From contig NZ_WMII01000011.1 of the NCBI RefSeq assembly GCF_009711265.1, positions 1-64,000 on the forward strand: a DNA stretch of 64,000 nt, written 5' to 3'. A program made the position numbers and the translations under genes. The notes below the pieces were generated by a model that searched no databases, was not told the origin of the DNA, and saw nothing but the letters and a program-made list of their open reading frames with translations. This document shows positions 25,832 to 33,930 of this stretch, in pieces. This stretch comes from Paracoccus shanxieyensis. Lineage in GTDB: Bacteria; Pseudomonadota; Alphaproteobacteria; Rhodobacterales; Rhodobacteraceae. Numbering within the stretch: position 1 is the stretch's first letter; each line of letters starts with the position of its first letter.

Positions 25832-27724
25832 ATGACCGTTGAATCGACGAAGAACAAAAGCGGGCCCTTCGTTGCAACCGGATCGAGCGGCGTGTTCCCC
25901 CGCGATTTTCTTCTGCTCGACCCGGCCCACTTGCGGGTCATCCGAGTGCGAGGCTTCGACGAGGACGAGATCACCTCCGGGATCACCCACACGGGGGTCG
26001 GATCCACCGACGGCACGGTCGCTGTGGCCTCTGGTCTGGCGATTGGAGATCAGGTCTATCTGCTCCGCGCCGTGCCAAATCTCCAGCGCAGCGATTACAA
26101 CGCGCAGGGCCGCGTGCCGACCGATCAGGCGGAGCGGGACTTTGACCTCGCGGTCATGCAGATCCAAGACATCGCCGAGCGCCAGAGCCGCGCGCTGACC
26201 CTGCCGGTGTCATCGGAATTGACCGGCGAGGAGGCCATGCAGGCCGCGCTGGACGCGCCGCAATATGCGCTGAGGGCTGAGCAGGCGGCGCGAGAAGCAC
26301 AGGCGGCCGCGTCCTATACGGTGGCCGATCTGGCCGATCTACTTTATGTGCCCCGCGCCCTGCCGATCGGATCGCGCGTCCTGACACGGGCGGAACGCTA
26401 CAGCTACGATGTGGTGGCCTCGGGCGGACATCTGGTGAGCGCGAGCGGTGCGCATCTGCAGATTGTGCCGCGCGGCGGGCAGTGGTCGTTCGGGGCGCTT
26501 GCGCCGGCAGGCGACGGCGTAACGGATGACCGTCCGAAATTCGTGATCGCCAACGCCATCGGCGGCGAGATGCACCTGCCCGCGCCAGCCGTGCGCTATG
26601 CCGTTTCGGCGCCTGTCGCGCTGACCGTGGCTGTCAACGTCGACGCCCGCGCGCCGTGGGTCGGGCTGACCGATAGCGGGCGGATCACCTTTGCCACGCA
26701 GCGCACCACGAACCTTGGCGGCAAGGTCAACCGGATCCCGGATCGCGTGTTCGTCGGCCGCGCGGCGCAGGCGTTTGCTGGCAACTCCGGCTCGGGCGAC
26801 GGCGGCACGTCGATCTTCTCGACCCCAGCCAGCTCCCCGGCCTATCTGGCGGTCAACGCCAGTCATCTCGTCGAGGCGGGGTCTCAGGGGCAATACGGCA
26901 GCGTCGACGTGGTGCAGACCGCGATCCTGCCCGGTGGCGCGGCGGGCATCGCCCATGGCGCGGCGGTGGTCAATGACCGGCCCGGCGGGCGGGCATGGGG
27001 CTATATCGCCGAGATCCAGCATGAGCCGGGCGCGCTAAACGCCAACGGCGTCGAGTGGGCGATCAAGAACAAGAGCGAGCAGAATACCACCTATCGGCCT
27101 TATCAGCGCGTAAACGGCACCTTCGCCAGCCGGGCGGTCGCGGGCGGGGATGCGACATTCGGCGGCGCGGCGACGAACCCTAGCACCGCGGCGCACATCA
27201 TCATCCGCAACAACGAGGGCGGCAATACGCACGCATGGAACAGCGGCATCGTTTTTACGGCTGACGCGCTGACCGGCACAGATGGCAGCGCGGCAGATAA
27301 TGGGCTGGGCGAGGCCATGAGCTTGGCGCGGAACCATTACATCGGCTGGTATGCGCCAGACACGCCGAACGGGCTTGCCGCCATCATCACATCTCGCGTG
27401 ACTCAGACGCAGAACCGGATGCGGCAGTTTTTCGCAGATGACGCCGTGGTGTTCGACAGCCTTGCCTCGGGCGGCGCGGTCTTTCGCGCGCAGCATGTCG
27501 CAAACGGCGTGAATTACCTGCAGGCGACCAACGGTCCGACCGGAAGCGGCGCAATCCTCGCCGCTGTGGGCCCCGACGCCAACATTAACCTACGGCTTCA
27601 ATCGAAGGGCACGGGGCGGGTGCAGTTCGGCACCGTCGCCACGCAGGGCGCATACACGATCAACGGATTCATCGAAGTTCTTTCCCTTCAAGGCGAGGTC
27701 GTGAAGCTCGCCCGAGTCGCTTGA
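25832..27724 (+). CDS. Tail fibre / spike with T7 gp17-like N-terminus and beta-helix
   Basis: 630 residues. The N-terminal 120 residues (FVATGSSGVFPRDFLLLDPA, LRVIRV, DYNAQGRVPTDQAERDFDLA, VMQIQDIAERQSRALTLP) follow the T7 gp17-like attachment domain found in many podoviral fibres: a small beta domain and a helix with Gln-Asp-Ile. Residues about 150-200 form a linker, then APAGDGVTDDRPKFVIANA starts a pectate-lyase-type beta-helix, the usual opening strand of capsule-degrading spikes. The C-terminal part from about 450 is beta-rich and probably receptor-binding or a chaperone-like tip. Encoded after the ejection proteins, as in T7. Confidence 0.85.
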   Translation: MTVESTKNKSGPFVATGSSGVFPRDFLLLDPAHLRVIRVRGFDEDEITSGITHTGVGSTDGTVAVASGLAIGDQVYLLRAVPNLQRSDYNAQGRVPTDQAERDFDLAVMQIQDIAERQSRALTLPVSSELTGEEAMQAALDAPQYALRAEQAAREAQAAASYTVADLADLLYVPRALPIGSRVLTRAERYSYDVVASGGHLVSASGAHLQIVPRGGQWSFGALAPAGDGVTDDRPKFVIANAIGGEMHLPAPAVRYAVSAPVALTVAVNVDARAPWVGLTDSGRITFATQRTTNLGGKVNRIPDRVFVGRAAQAFAGNSGSGDGGTSIFSTPASSPAYLAVNASHLVEAGSQGQYGSVDVVQTAILPGGAAGIAHGAAVVNDRPGGRAWGYIAEIQHEPGALNANGVEWAIKNKSEQNTTYRPYQRVNGTFASRAVAGGDATFGGAATNPSTAAHIIIRNNEGGNTHAWNSGIVFTADALTGTDGSAADNGLGEAMSLARNHYIGWYAPDTPNGLAAIITSRVTQTQNRMRQFFADDAVVFDSLASGGAVFRAQHVANGVNYLQATNGPTGSGAILAAVGPDANINLRLQSKGTGRVQFGTVATQGAYTINGFIEVLSLQGEVVKLARVA

Positions 27725-27732
27725 GGAAACCC

Positions 27733-27915
27733 ATGGACAACAAGACATTTGGCACGCTGGCATTGCAGCTTCTGGAAGGCGCGCAGATCCCCGGCGCGCA
27801 TGTGGACACGGCGTGCGCCTTCAAGCGTCAGGCCGAGGCGCTGGCGCGTGGCGAGGTCGATTTTGCCGCGGACGAAACGGGCGCCGACCCGCGCGACGTG
27901 AGCGAGGCAGGGTGA
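27733..27915 (+). CDS. Small phage protein between tail fibre and lysis genes
   Basis: 60 residues from ATG 27733; GAGGAAA eight bases before gives a good Shine-Dalgarno. Helical, acidic sequence (FGTLALQLLEGAQIPGAHVD, FKRQAEALARGEVDFAADE) that resembles short helical proteins encoded near lysis cassettes of Rhodobacteraceae phages, function unknown. It overlaps the next start (TGATG), which places it in the lysis operon. It has no membrane segment, so it is not itself a holin. Confidence 0.6.
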   Translation: MDNKTFGTLALQLLEGAQIPGAHVDTACAFKRQAEALARGEVDFAADETGADPRDVSEAG

Positions 27916-28349
27916 TGCGGCGGCCTGCCTTCAAGAACGAATTGAACGTCACCACGGTCATTGCCTTGGCGATGTTCGCGATCACGGCCTGCGGCCTCGC
28001 GGTCGGTTTCGGCGAGTTTCGCGGGCAGGTGTCCGAGACGAATCGCGATCTCGAAGCCCTGAAAACCGACGTGCTGGGCTGGCGCGAGGCTCATGCGCAA
28101 TTTCACCGTGAGCGGGCGCAGGAGATCGCCGCCAGCGGGGCGCGCACCGATGAGCGGTTGAAGCAGGTCGAGGCGCAAAGCCGCGTCATCGACAACCTGA
28201 CCTATCGCATGACCGTGCAGGAGCAGGGATCGACCAACCTTGCGGCGGCCGTGGCCGAGCTTCGGCAGACGATTAATGACCAATCCGGCGACATCAAGCT
28301 GATCCGGGAAATCGTGACCCGGATGGACGGAAGCCGCCCGAGCAAATGA
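27915..28349 (+). CDS. Membrane protein of the lysis block, holin candidate
   Basis: 144 residues from ATG 27915. One clear membrane segment at about residues 11-35 (VTTVIALAMFAITACGLAVG), followed by a long coiled coil with heptads (EARLKQ-like: TDERLKQVEAQSRVIDNLTY, LRQTINDQSGDIKLIREIV). A single N-terminal membrane anchor plus periplasmic or cytoplasmic coiled coil directly upstream of the endolysin suggests a holin-like or pinholin partner, although classic holins are shorter and have more membrane segments. Alternatively it is a structural membrane protein. Confidence in the membrane topology is high, in the role moderate. Confidence 0.6.
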   Translation: MRRPAFKNELNVTTVIALAMFAITACGLAVGFGEFRGQVSETNRDLEALKTDVLGWREAHAQFHRERAQEIAASGARTDERLKQVEAQSRVIDNLTYRMTVQEQGSTNLAAAVAELRQTINDQSGDIKLIREIVTRMDGSRPSK

Positions 28350-28350
28350 C

Positions 28351-28372
28351 GCCCGCCGCGCGCGGGCCTTTT
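28351..28372 (+). terminator. Terminator-like hairpin before the endolysin gene
   Basis: GCCCGC (28351-28356) pairs with GCGGGC (28362-28367) around a 5-base loop, and TTTT follows at 28369-28372. It lies directly after the upstream stop codon and 12 bases before the endolysin ATG at 28385. It may partly uncouple endolysin expression from the genes before it. Confidence 0.5.
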
Positions 28373-28384
28373 CATGAGGACGAG

Positions 28385-29143
28385 ATGAGAGAGAATCGAG
28401 AGAAGGTCATCGCATGGATCGGCATGTCAGAAGGCGGGCTGGTCGATCATCCGAAAGATCCGGGCGGGCGCACTAATAAGGGCATCACGCAAAAGACCTA
28501 TGACGCATGGCTCCGCTCGAAGAAGCGCCAGTCGCGTGCTGTCGATCACATTACGAAAGCGGAAGCCGATCAGATCGTTGCTGAGCAATACCTCGACACG
28601 GTGAAGTTCGACGATCTGCCGGCTGGTCTGGATTATTCGGTGGGGGATTTCTCGGTGAACTCGGGGCCGAGCCGCGCGGTCAAGGAGCTGCAGAAACTCG
28701 TTGGGACGGATCAGGACGGCGTGATGGGGGCGCGGACGCTTGCTGCTGTGGCTCGGGCCGATCTGGCGGCGTTGATCCGCGCATATAATGACCGTCGACT
28801 TGCCTTTCTGAAATCACTGAGAACGTGGTCGACCTTCGGAAAGGGCTGGGCCGCTCGCGTGCAGTCGGTGCGGGACCGCTCGATGGGCATGGCAGCGGGC
28901 CGCGCCGCGCCGGTCATCACGGTGCAGAAGCCGGGAGAGGGCGAAAAGGCGACCGACGACCAGATCCGCACGACGAACCTGCTGGGCAAGGTGCTGGAGG
29001 ATCCGATCGCGCTGATCCCGGCTGTCGGCACGCTGGTGACCCCGCTGGCCAGCAGCAACGGGCCGCTATCGTGGGCGCTGGCGGGGCTGATCCTCATGGC
29101 CGGGGCCTTCGTGGCGATCCGTGCCTTGAAGCGGGGTGTGTGA
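28385..29143 (+). CDS. Endolysin, GH108-type muramidase with C-terminal membrane anchor
   Basis: 252 residues from ATG 28385, preceded by GAGGA; an upstream ATG at 28346 would add 13 residues. Residues about 8-35 contain the GH108 signature SEGGLVDHPKDPGGRTNKGI, with Glu16 as the catalytic acid. Residues about 85-165 match the associated peptidoglycan-binding domain (VNSGPSRAVKELQKLVGTDQ, DGVMGARTLAAV). A linker leads to a hydrophobic segment at about 226-248 (LSWALAGLILMAGAFVAIRA) ending in basic residues. This C-terminal anchor would tether the enzyme to the inner membrane until the holin acts. Its stop overlaps the spanin gene (TGATG). Confidence 0.88.
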   Translation: MRENREKVIAWIGMSEGGLVDHPKDPGGRTNKGITQKTYDAWLRSKKRQSRAVDHITKAEADQIVAEQYLDTVKFDDLPAGLDYSVGDFSVNSGPSRAVKELQKLVGTDQDGVMGARTLAAVARADLAALIRAYNDRRLAFLKSLRTWSTFGKGWAARVQSVRDRSMGMAAGRAAPVITVQKPGEGEKATDDQIRTTNLLGKVLEDPIALIPAVGTLVTPLASSNGPLSWALAGLILMAGAFVAIRALKRGV

Positions 29144-29376
29144 TGCTGGGGCGGCTGCAGGCATGGCTCGCCGCCCTAGGCGTCGCGCTGGCAGCCATTG
29201 CCGCCGCGTGGCTCCGAGGCCGGTCCTCGGGCCGCACCGAGGCGCGGGCGCGAGACGACGCGGCGTATCGCGAAACCAGAGAGAGGATCGATGATGTCAC
29301 GACTGATGATCTTGACGCTGATGCTGTCCGTGAGCGCCTGCGCCAGCACGCCCGCAAGTGGCCCCGCGATCTGTGA
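29143..29376 (+). CDS. Inner-membrane spanin, Rz-like
   Basis: 77 residues. An N-terminal membrane segment (AWLAALGVALAAIAAAWLRG) is followed by a short charged periplasmic helix (RTEARARDDAAYRETRERID). This is the plan of an i-spanin. The last 86 bases overlap, in another frame, the lipoprotein gene starting at 29291, the classic nested Rz/Rz1 arrangement. It is short for an i-spanin (lambda Rz has 153 residues), so the two proteins may form a minimal complex. Role: fuses inner and outer membranes at the last step of lysis. Confidence 0.75.
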   Translation: MLGRLQAWLAALGVALAAIAAAWLRGRSSGRTEARARDDAAYRETRERIDDVTTDDLDADAVRERLRQHARKWPRDL

Positions 29377-29491
29377 TGCCACACGGGGCAGCCGGGCAGG
29401 GCTGGCTGATGCGCTGCTGAGCGATGGCGGGCCGGAGAGCCAGCGGGCCGGGTTGCTGGTGCTGGATCAGATGGCGGCGGGGTGCGGGTGA
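29291..29491 (+). CDS. Outer-membrane lipoprotein spanin, Rz1-like
   Basis: 66 residues from ATG 29291 (a second ATG follows immediately). AGAGAGAGG lies six bases upstream. The signal MSRLMILTLMLSVSACAS has a lipobox V-S-A-C with the modified Cys at residue 17. The mature part is short (about 50 residues), with two further cysteines, one in ICDATRG and one near the C-terminus. Overlap with the Rz-like gene in a different frame supports the o-spanin assignment. The prophage's last recognised gene. Confidence 0.78.
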   Translation: MMSRLMILTLMLSVSACASTPASGPAICDATRGSRAGLADALLSDGGPESQRAGLLVLDQMAAGCG

Positions 29492-29577
29492 CAGGGTTTG
29501 GCACTTTCCCGATTCGTTCATAGCATGTCCTGCCAAAAAATAAGGCTAGACGCTTGATAACTAGGGGGGTTCGTCAA

Positions 29578-29631
29578 ATTTAGGTTCTGGCGCCGCAAGG
29601 CGTGGGGGTTCAAGTCCCTCTACCCGCACCA
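29578..29631 (+). other. attR: duplicated 3' end of tRNA-Leu(UAG)
   Basis: The stretch begins in an anticodon loop (TTTAGGT with UAG) and continues through the 3' anticodon stem TCTGG, the long variable arm CGCCGCAAGGCG, the T arm (GTTCAAGTCC) and the acceptor 3' strand TACCCGC plus ACCA. No 5' half is present, so it is not a tRNA gene. It is the copy left at the far end when a phage integrates into the 3' half of tRNA-Leu. The intact gene and integrase should lie at the left end outside the window. Confidence 0.88.
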
Positions 29632-30675
29632 CGTTGTTTTAAATGGATAAAACTTCGACGCGCGGGCCTTGTTAGCGGGCTGGTCTGACACAATTTTACA
29701 GTCCGTTTTACAGGTTTACGGTTGCCTGCCGTTCGGTTCGCGTCAATTCAGGGCCGCTTCCGATGCAGCTGTCTGGTTCGCGTGTGGTGGGTGGCTTGAC
29801 CGGCCACGCAACACGGACCGCAGGGCCGCGTCAGCGATAAGCGCTCCATCGGCAGGCCTGTTGTGGTCGCGACGAATCTGGTCCTGGCGGGGCTGATGCC
29901 CAAGCTGTCAGATCGGCCAGCGGGCCGCCGCGTCGCGGGCCAAGGGCATCCCGACCGCCTGTCGGATGACGGGCAGGGGCCATTCCGACCGATGCTGTGG
30001 CTGATTCTCTCGGACGCGGCACCTGATTGCCGAAAATCGATTCGTCATCGCATGAAACCGCGGCCGCACCGGCATCTGCCAAAGGTATTATGGCCGGATC
30101 GGATGCGAAGATATGACTCTGTCGTCATGGATGGACCGATCCCGGCCGAGCTTTGCGTGGGATATGGCAAAGTCCCGATCATCCGAAATGGCCGCGAATT
30201 CCAACTTTCCCGGTGTGGATGATCCGGCAAAATCATCCATGCAGCTGGCCGCAGATCATTTGCACATATACAAAATTCATTTCCGAAACCGCCGATATCT
30301 TGCGCCTGCCCAGACCTTCGTTACGCCCTGTTTCAGGGTCAGGTTCGCAGAGGTTTCATACAATTGGCGCGTGTGCTGAAACCGGGGCTTCGTTAAGGCC
30401 GCAAACGTCCATCTACGCGCGTAAGCTGTCGCCAACTAACAGGTTTCACCTGCAGCATTGGCAAGAACCCGCACGCTCTGGCAAGAACTCGCGCAGTCAT
30501 TTTCGACAATATGGAAAAAGTTTCGGGCTGCGGCTACCTCACGATCAGCGACGACCACTTTACCGACGAGTACGATATAACAACTTCCGGTCGGTCCGCC
30601 AAAAGACAAAACCAGCCCCTGCGTCGATGCATGGCTTTGCCATGCCGATCGCCTGTCTCAGTCCTGGAGATCTGA
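29632..30675 (+). other. 1-kb gene-poor stretch between prophage and RTX gene
   Basis: No convincing coding sequence. Open frames here have poor codon bias and no recognisable motifs. The segment is patchily AT-richer (for example 29632-29720 and 30240-30300) than the host genes that follow. It probably holds the promoter of the RTX gene, which has a Shine-Dalgarno GGAGAT at 30666-30671. A short frame from ATG 30511 to the stop at 30675 abuts the RTX start but has no ribosome site. Degraded mobile DNA is possible but I recognise none. Confidence 0.5.
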
Positions 30676-31851
30676 ATGCCGACCAATAACAGTGATCAAC
30701 TGCGCGCGACCCATGCCAATCAGGTAATCAATGCCGGAGGCGGCGCTGACCTGATGATCTGGAACCCGAATACCGGAAACGCCACGTTCAACGGCGGCAA
30801 TACCAACGAAAACTACGACTCGAACCCCTATATGGACCGCAGCGGCGGCGATTATCTGCGGGTCGAAACCAGCGCTGCGCTGCGCGTGCGCTTTACCACC
30901 AGCGAAGACGGCACCGTCACCCAAGGCAACCGTGTCCTGAAATTTACCGGCATCGAGCGGATCGAACTGGGCAATGGCAACGACGTGCTGGATGCGACGA
31001 ATGCCCGCATCCTGCCTGCCCATAACGGCACGCCGATGCACGGCCTGACCGTCTATGCCGGCGCTGGCAATGACAGCGTCATCGGCACCTCGGTCGATGA
31101 CATCATCGATGGCGGCTCGGGCCATGACACGATCCGCGCGGGCGGCGGCAATGACTTCGTGCAGTCCAGCACCGGCAACGACCTGATCTATGGCGATGCC
31201 GGGGATGACAACATCCGCTGGGGTCAGGGCAACTTCCAAGAGAATGTCGGCAACGACACCATCTATGGCGGCGCCGGTCATGACATGATGAACGTCTGGA
31301 TCAAGGACGGCTATGGCGAAAACGGCCCCGGCGTTACGGTGAACATCACCGCGATCAACGGCGCCGGTTCCTTCGCGGGCACCTCGACCACCAATATCGG
31401 CGGCGGCACCTCGAGCCTGCGCTTCTTCGAGATGGAGCAGGTCTGGACCCATGAAGGCCGCGATGTCATCGACGGGTCGAAAGCCTCGGTCGTCGGTGGC
31501 AAGGGCTTCCACGGCAATACCCGCTGGGGTGATGACCGGCTGGTCGGATCGAACGGCAATGACACGCTGGAAGGCGGCGAAGGCCGTGACACCATCACTG
31601 GCGGGCGCGGCAACGATCTGATCTCGGCCAATGGCGATTTCTTCAACTCGCGCGCTCCGGGCGATGGCGACCGCGACACGCTGGTGTTCCGCACCGGCCA
31701 TGGCAGCGACACCGTTCTGGGCTTCGACACCCGCGTGGACGTGCTGGATCTGGGCGGGCGTCACTATAACGTCGTCGAAAAGTCGCAAGGCACGCTGCTG
31801 ACGGCGGGCAGCGACACGATCCTGCTGGCGCATATCTTCGACTATATCTGA
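30676..31851 (+). CDS. Secreted RTX-type calcium-binding protein
   Basis: 391 residues, no N-terminal signal peptide. Glycine/aspartate nonapeptides of the GGxGxDxUx type cluster at about residues 100-200 (GAGNDSVIGTSVDDIIDGGS, GNDLIYGDAGDDNIRWGQG) and 290-330 (GSNGNDTLEGGEGRDTITGG). These bind calcium and fold outside the cell after type I secretion. The hydrophobic C-terminus (TILLAHIFDYI) resembles type I secretion signals. No enzymatic domain is visible. The dedicated ABC exporter is not adjacent, so it may use one elsewhere. It stands alone with its own terminator 40 bases downstream. Confidence 0.82.
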   Translation: MPTNNSDQLRATHANQVINAGGGADLMIWNPNTGNATFNGGNTNENYDSNPYMDRSGGDYLRVETSAALRVRFTTSEDGTVTQGNRVLKFTGIERIELGNGNDVLDATNARILPAHNGTPMHGLTVYAGAGNDSVIGTSVDDIIDGGSGHDTIRAGGGNDFVQSSTGNDLIYGDAGDDNIRWGQGNFQENVGNDTIYGGAGHDMMNVWIKDGYGENGPGVTVNITAINGAGSFAGTSTTNIGGGTSSLRFFEMEQVWTHEGRDVIDGSKASVVGGKGFHGNTRWGDDRLVGSNGNDTLEGGEGRDTITGGRGNDLISANGDFFNSRAPGDGDRDTLVFRTGHGSDTVLGFDTRVDVLDLGGRHYNVVEKSQGTLLTAGSDTILLAHIFDYI

Positions 31852-31890
31852 TGCGCCGCCCCGCTGCGGGGCTGTGCCGAGATGCCGGAA

Positions 31891-31917
31891 GGGCCGCCTG
31901 CAAGGGCGGCCCTTTTT
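31891..31917 (+). terminator. Intrinsic terminator of the RTX gene
   Basis: Stem GGGCCGCC/GGCGGCCC (31891-31898 and 31905-31912) with a 6-base loop followed by TTTTT at 31913-31917, 39 bases after the RTX stop. Confidence 0.85.
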
Positions 31918-31941
31918 CCATCGCCTTGACACCAAGGCAAG

Positions 31942-31970
31942 AAAAAGGGCCGCTTCCGAAGAAGCGGCCC
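31942..31970 (-). terminator. Intrinsic terminator of tig
   Basis: On the plus strand AAAAA (31942-31946) precedes GGGCCGCTTC-CGAA-GAAGCGGCCC (31947-31970), a perfect 10-bp stem with a tetraloop. Read on the minus strand it is a stem followed by U5, 27 bases past the tig stop. Confidence 0.88.
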
Positions 31971-31997
31971 CATGATCCCCGGACGGGCCGGTCAGAA

Positions 31998-33332
31998 TTA
32001 AAGCTGGTCCAGCGCCTCGATGGCCTTTTCCAGATCTTCCTTGCTGACGTTCTTGTCCGACACCTTGGCGCCTTCGACGATATGGTCGACGACCTTGTCT
32101 TCAAAGATCGGCGCGCGCAGCTGCTGCTGGGCTTGCGGGTTCTGCTGGATGAACTCGAAGAACGCGCGTTCCTGACCCGGATACTGGCGGGCCTGATTCA
32201 TCACGGCCTGGGTCATTTCCTGATCCGAGACGGTGATTTCGTTCTTCTGGCCGATCTCGGCCAGCAGCAGACCAAGGCGCACGCGGCGTTCGGCCAGCTT
32301 CTTGTGCTCATCGGTCGGCTCGATCTCGCCATGGTTATGGCCGTGATCTTCGGGATGCTCTTCGTGGTAAAGCTGGTGGGCGATCTGACCGGCTTCCGCC
32401 TCGACCAGAGCTTCCGGCAGCTCGAAGCTGACCAGCGCATCCAGCTTGTCCAGCAGGGCGCGCTTCAGGATCTGACGCGACGCACCTTTGTATTCGGCTT
32501 CCAGACGCTCACGGATCTGGCCTTTCAGCGCGTCCAGATCGTCAGCGCCGAATTTCTTGGCCAGCTCGTCATCCAGTTCGGCGGCTTTCGGCGCCTTCAC
32601 GGCCTTGACCGTGGTTTCAAAGACAGCGTCCTTGCCCGCCAAGGCGGGATGGCCGTAATCCTCGGGGAACTTGACCTCGACCTTGACTTCGTCACCGGCT
32701 TTCGCGCCGGTCAGCTGCTCTTCAAAGCCGGGGATGAAGCTGCCCGAGCCCAGAACCAGCGGGTAATCCTCGGCGGTGCCGCCTTCAAAGGCTTCGCCAT
32801 CGACCATGCCCTTGAAGTCGATCACGACCTGATCGCCGTCCTTGGACTTGGTGCCTTTCTTGCGGTCCTCGAAGGACTGGGCGTTCTTGGCCAGATTCTC
32901 CAGCGCTTCGGTCACCTGCTCATCGCTGGCCGAGACGACCAGACGCTCCAGCTCGACGCCCGAAAGATCGGCTTCCGGAATCGTGGGCAGGTTTTCATAG
33001 GTGACATCGACCACAAGGTCGTCACCCTCTTTCCAGCTTTCGCCGCCGACCATCTCGACCTTCGGCTGCAAGGCGGGACGGTCGCCCGAGGTTTCCAGAT
33101 GGCCTTTCAGCGCGCTGTCGATGGCTTCCTGCATCGCATCGCCCATGACGCGCGGGCCGAACTGCTTTTTCAGCAGCGCCATCGGCACCTTGCCCTTGCG
33201 GAAGCCCTTCATTTCGACTTCGGGCTGGGCTTCTTTCAGCTTCGCTTCAACCTGCGCCGCCAGATCGGCAGCCGGCAGAGTGAATTGATAGCCGCGCTTC
33301 AGCCCTTCGTTCTGGGTTTCCTTGACCTGCAT
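31998..33332 (-). CDS. tig: Trigger factor, ribosome-associated chaperone
   Basis: 444 residues from the ATG at 33332, chosen because AAGGAA lies eight bases upstream and the family start is MQVxET; an ATG six codons earlier is possible. The ribosome-binding N-domain carries the signature [17 protein letters not shown] at about residues 43-60. The FKBP-type prolyl isomerase domain follows at about 160-240 ([38 protein letters not shown]). The C-terminal substrate-holding arms are helical and include a His-rich stretch ([14 protein letters not shown]). It catches nascent chains at the ribosome exit. The gene is monocistronic with its own terminator. Confidence 0.97.
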   Translation of the reverse strand: MQVKETQNEGLKRGYQFTLPAADLAAQVEAKLKEAQPEVEMKGFRKGKVPMALLKKQFGPRVMGDAMQEAIDSALKGHLETSGDRPALQPKVEMVGGESWKEGDDLVVDVTYENLPTIPEADLSGVELERLVVSASDEQVTEALENLAKNAQSFEDRKKGTKSKDGDQVVIDFKGMVDGEAFEGGTAEDYPLVLGSGSFIPGFEEQLTGAKAGDEVKVEVKFPEDYGHPALAGKDAVFETTVKAVKAPKAAELDDELAKKFGADDLDALKGQIRERLEAEYKGASRQILKRALLDKLDALVSFELPEALVEAEAGQIAHQLYHEEHPEDHGHNHGEIEPTDEHKKLAERRVRLGLLLAEIGQKNEITVSDQEMTQAVMNQARQYPGQERAFFEFIQQNPQAQQQLRAPIFEDKVVDHIVEGAKVSDKNVSKEDLEKAIEALDQL

Positions 33333-33659
33333 GAGCGTTCCTTCATCCATCGCGTTCCGCGGGGAAGGGGCGGCTGGCCCCTGTTGACACGGGGCAGAAT
33401 ACCCCGGGCCCCCCGCCGTGTTTCAGCGCGCTAGCTATGGGATTTTGCCGGGCTTCGCAAGGAGGAAGGCTGGTTCCAACGGCTTTCGCCGCAGGGTTTG
33501 TCATCGCTCTGTCGCGCAAGGACGCGACAATTCCGGACCCCTTAAGATCGCTTGCGAAGAAATTTCGGCAGCATGGTGATTTTTCCGCTTGCGCCCGTCC
33601 GGCCCCCCCCATATACGACGCCCCACGCAGACGGCGGCAACGTCATCTGGACCTCCGGT

Positions 33660-33735
<76 letters not shown>

Positions 33736-33930
33736 AATCATCTCACAAAATCATGCAAAATTTCCCGTAAACTGCGGGGATGATTGCATGTTTTGCACAG
33801 CGCTGCGGCCTGTGCCGCTGATGCGCCTCGTCGCAGATAAGCCATGGTCGCGGGGATCACAGCATTGGGCTTCGGGACCGTCTGCGCGGGGCGCGCCTGC
33901 GCGATCTGGCCCGAAGCCCTTGCTCTTAGC

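Larger units (their letters stand above)
1..29631 (+). mobile_element. Prophage, right part (podovirus-like), left end outside window
   Basis: All genes from the window start to 29491 run rightward and form a phage plan: replication initiator, terminase, tail spikes, portal, scaffold, capsid, cement, tail tube, ejection proteins, tail fibre, lysis. The block ends at 29631 in a duplicated 3' half of tRNA-Leu, after which host genes begin. No integrase, repressor, RNA polymerase or DNA polymerase is visible; these would lie further left. Portal (head-to-tail connecting protein type), gp11/gp12-like tail tube and gp13-16-like ejection proteins indicate a short-tailed virion. None of the structural genes shows a frameshift or premature stop, so the morphogenesis block looks functional. 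Confidence 0.93.

Noticed and set aside
1..29631. Diversity-generating retroelement like that of BPP-1
   Set aside because: The capsid genes suggest a BPP-1 relative, but no reverse transcriptase and no near-identical template/variable repeat pair is seen in the window; the left part of the phage is not visible.
29578..29631. A complete tRNA-Leu gene
   Set aside because: Only the anticodon loop to the CCA end is present; the 5' acceptor strand and D arm are missing.
29669..30222. Transposase remnant
   Set aside because: I looked for IS5-type motifs in the frames after attR and found nothing that stands up.
30511..30675. 54-residue frame abutting the RTX gene
   Set aside because: No Shine-Dalgarno sequence, poor codon bias, no resemblance to known proteins.
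31851..33434. Long plus-strand frame opposite tig
   Set aside because: The minus strand encodes trigger factor with full motifs and a proper terminator; the plus frame is its antisense.
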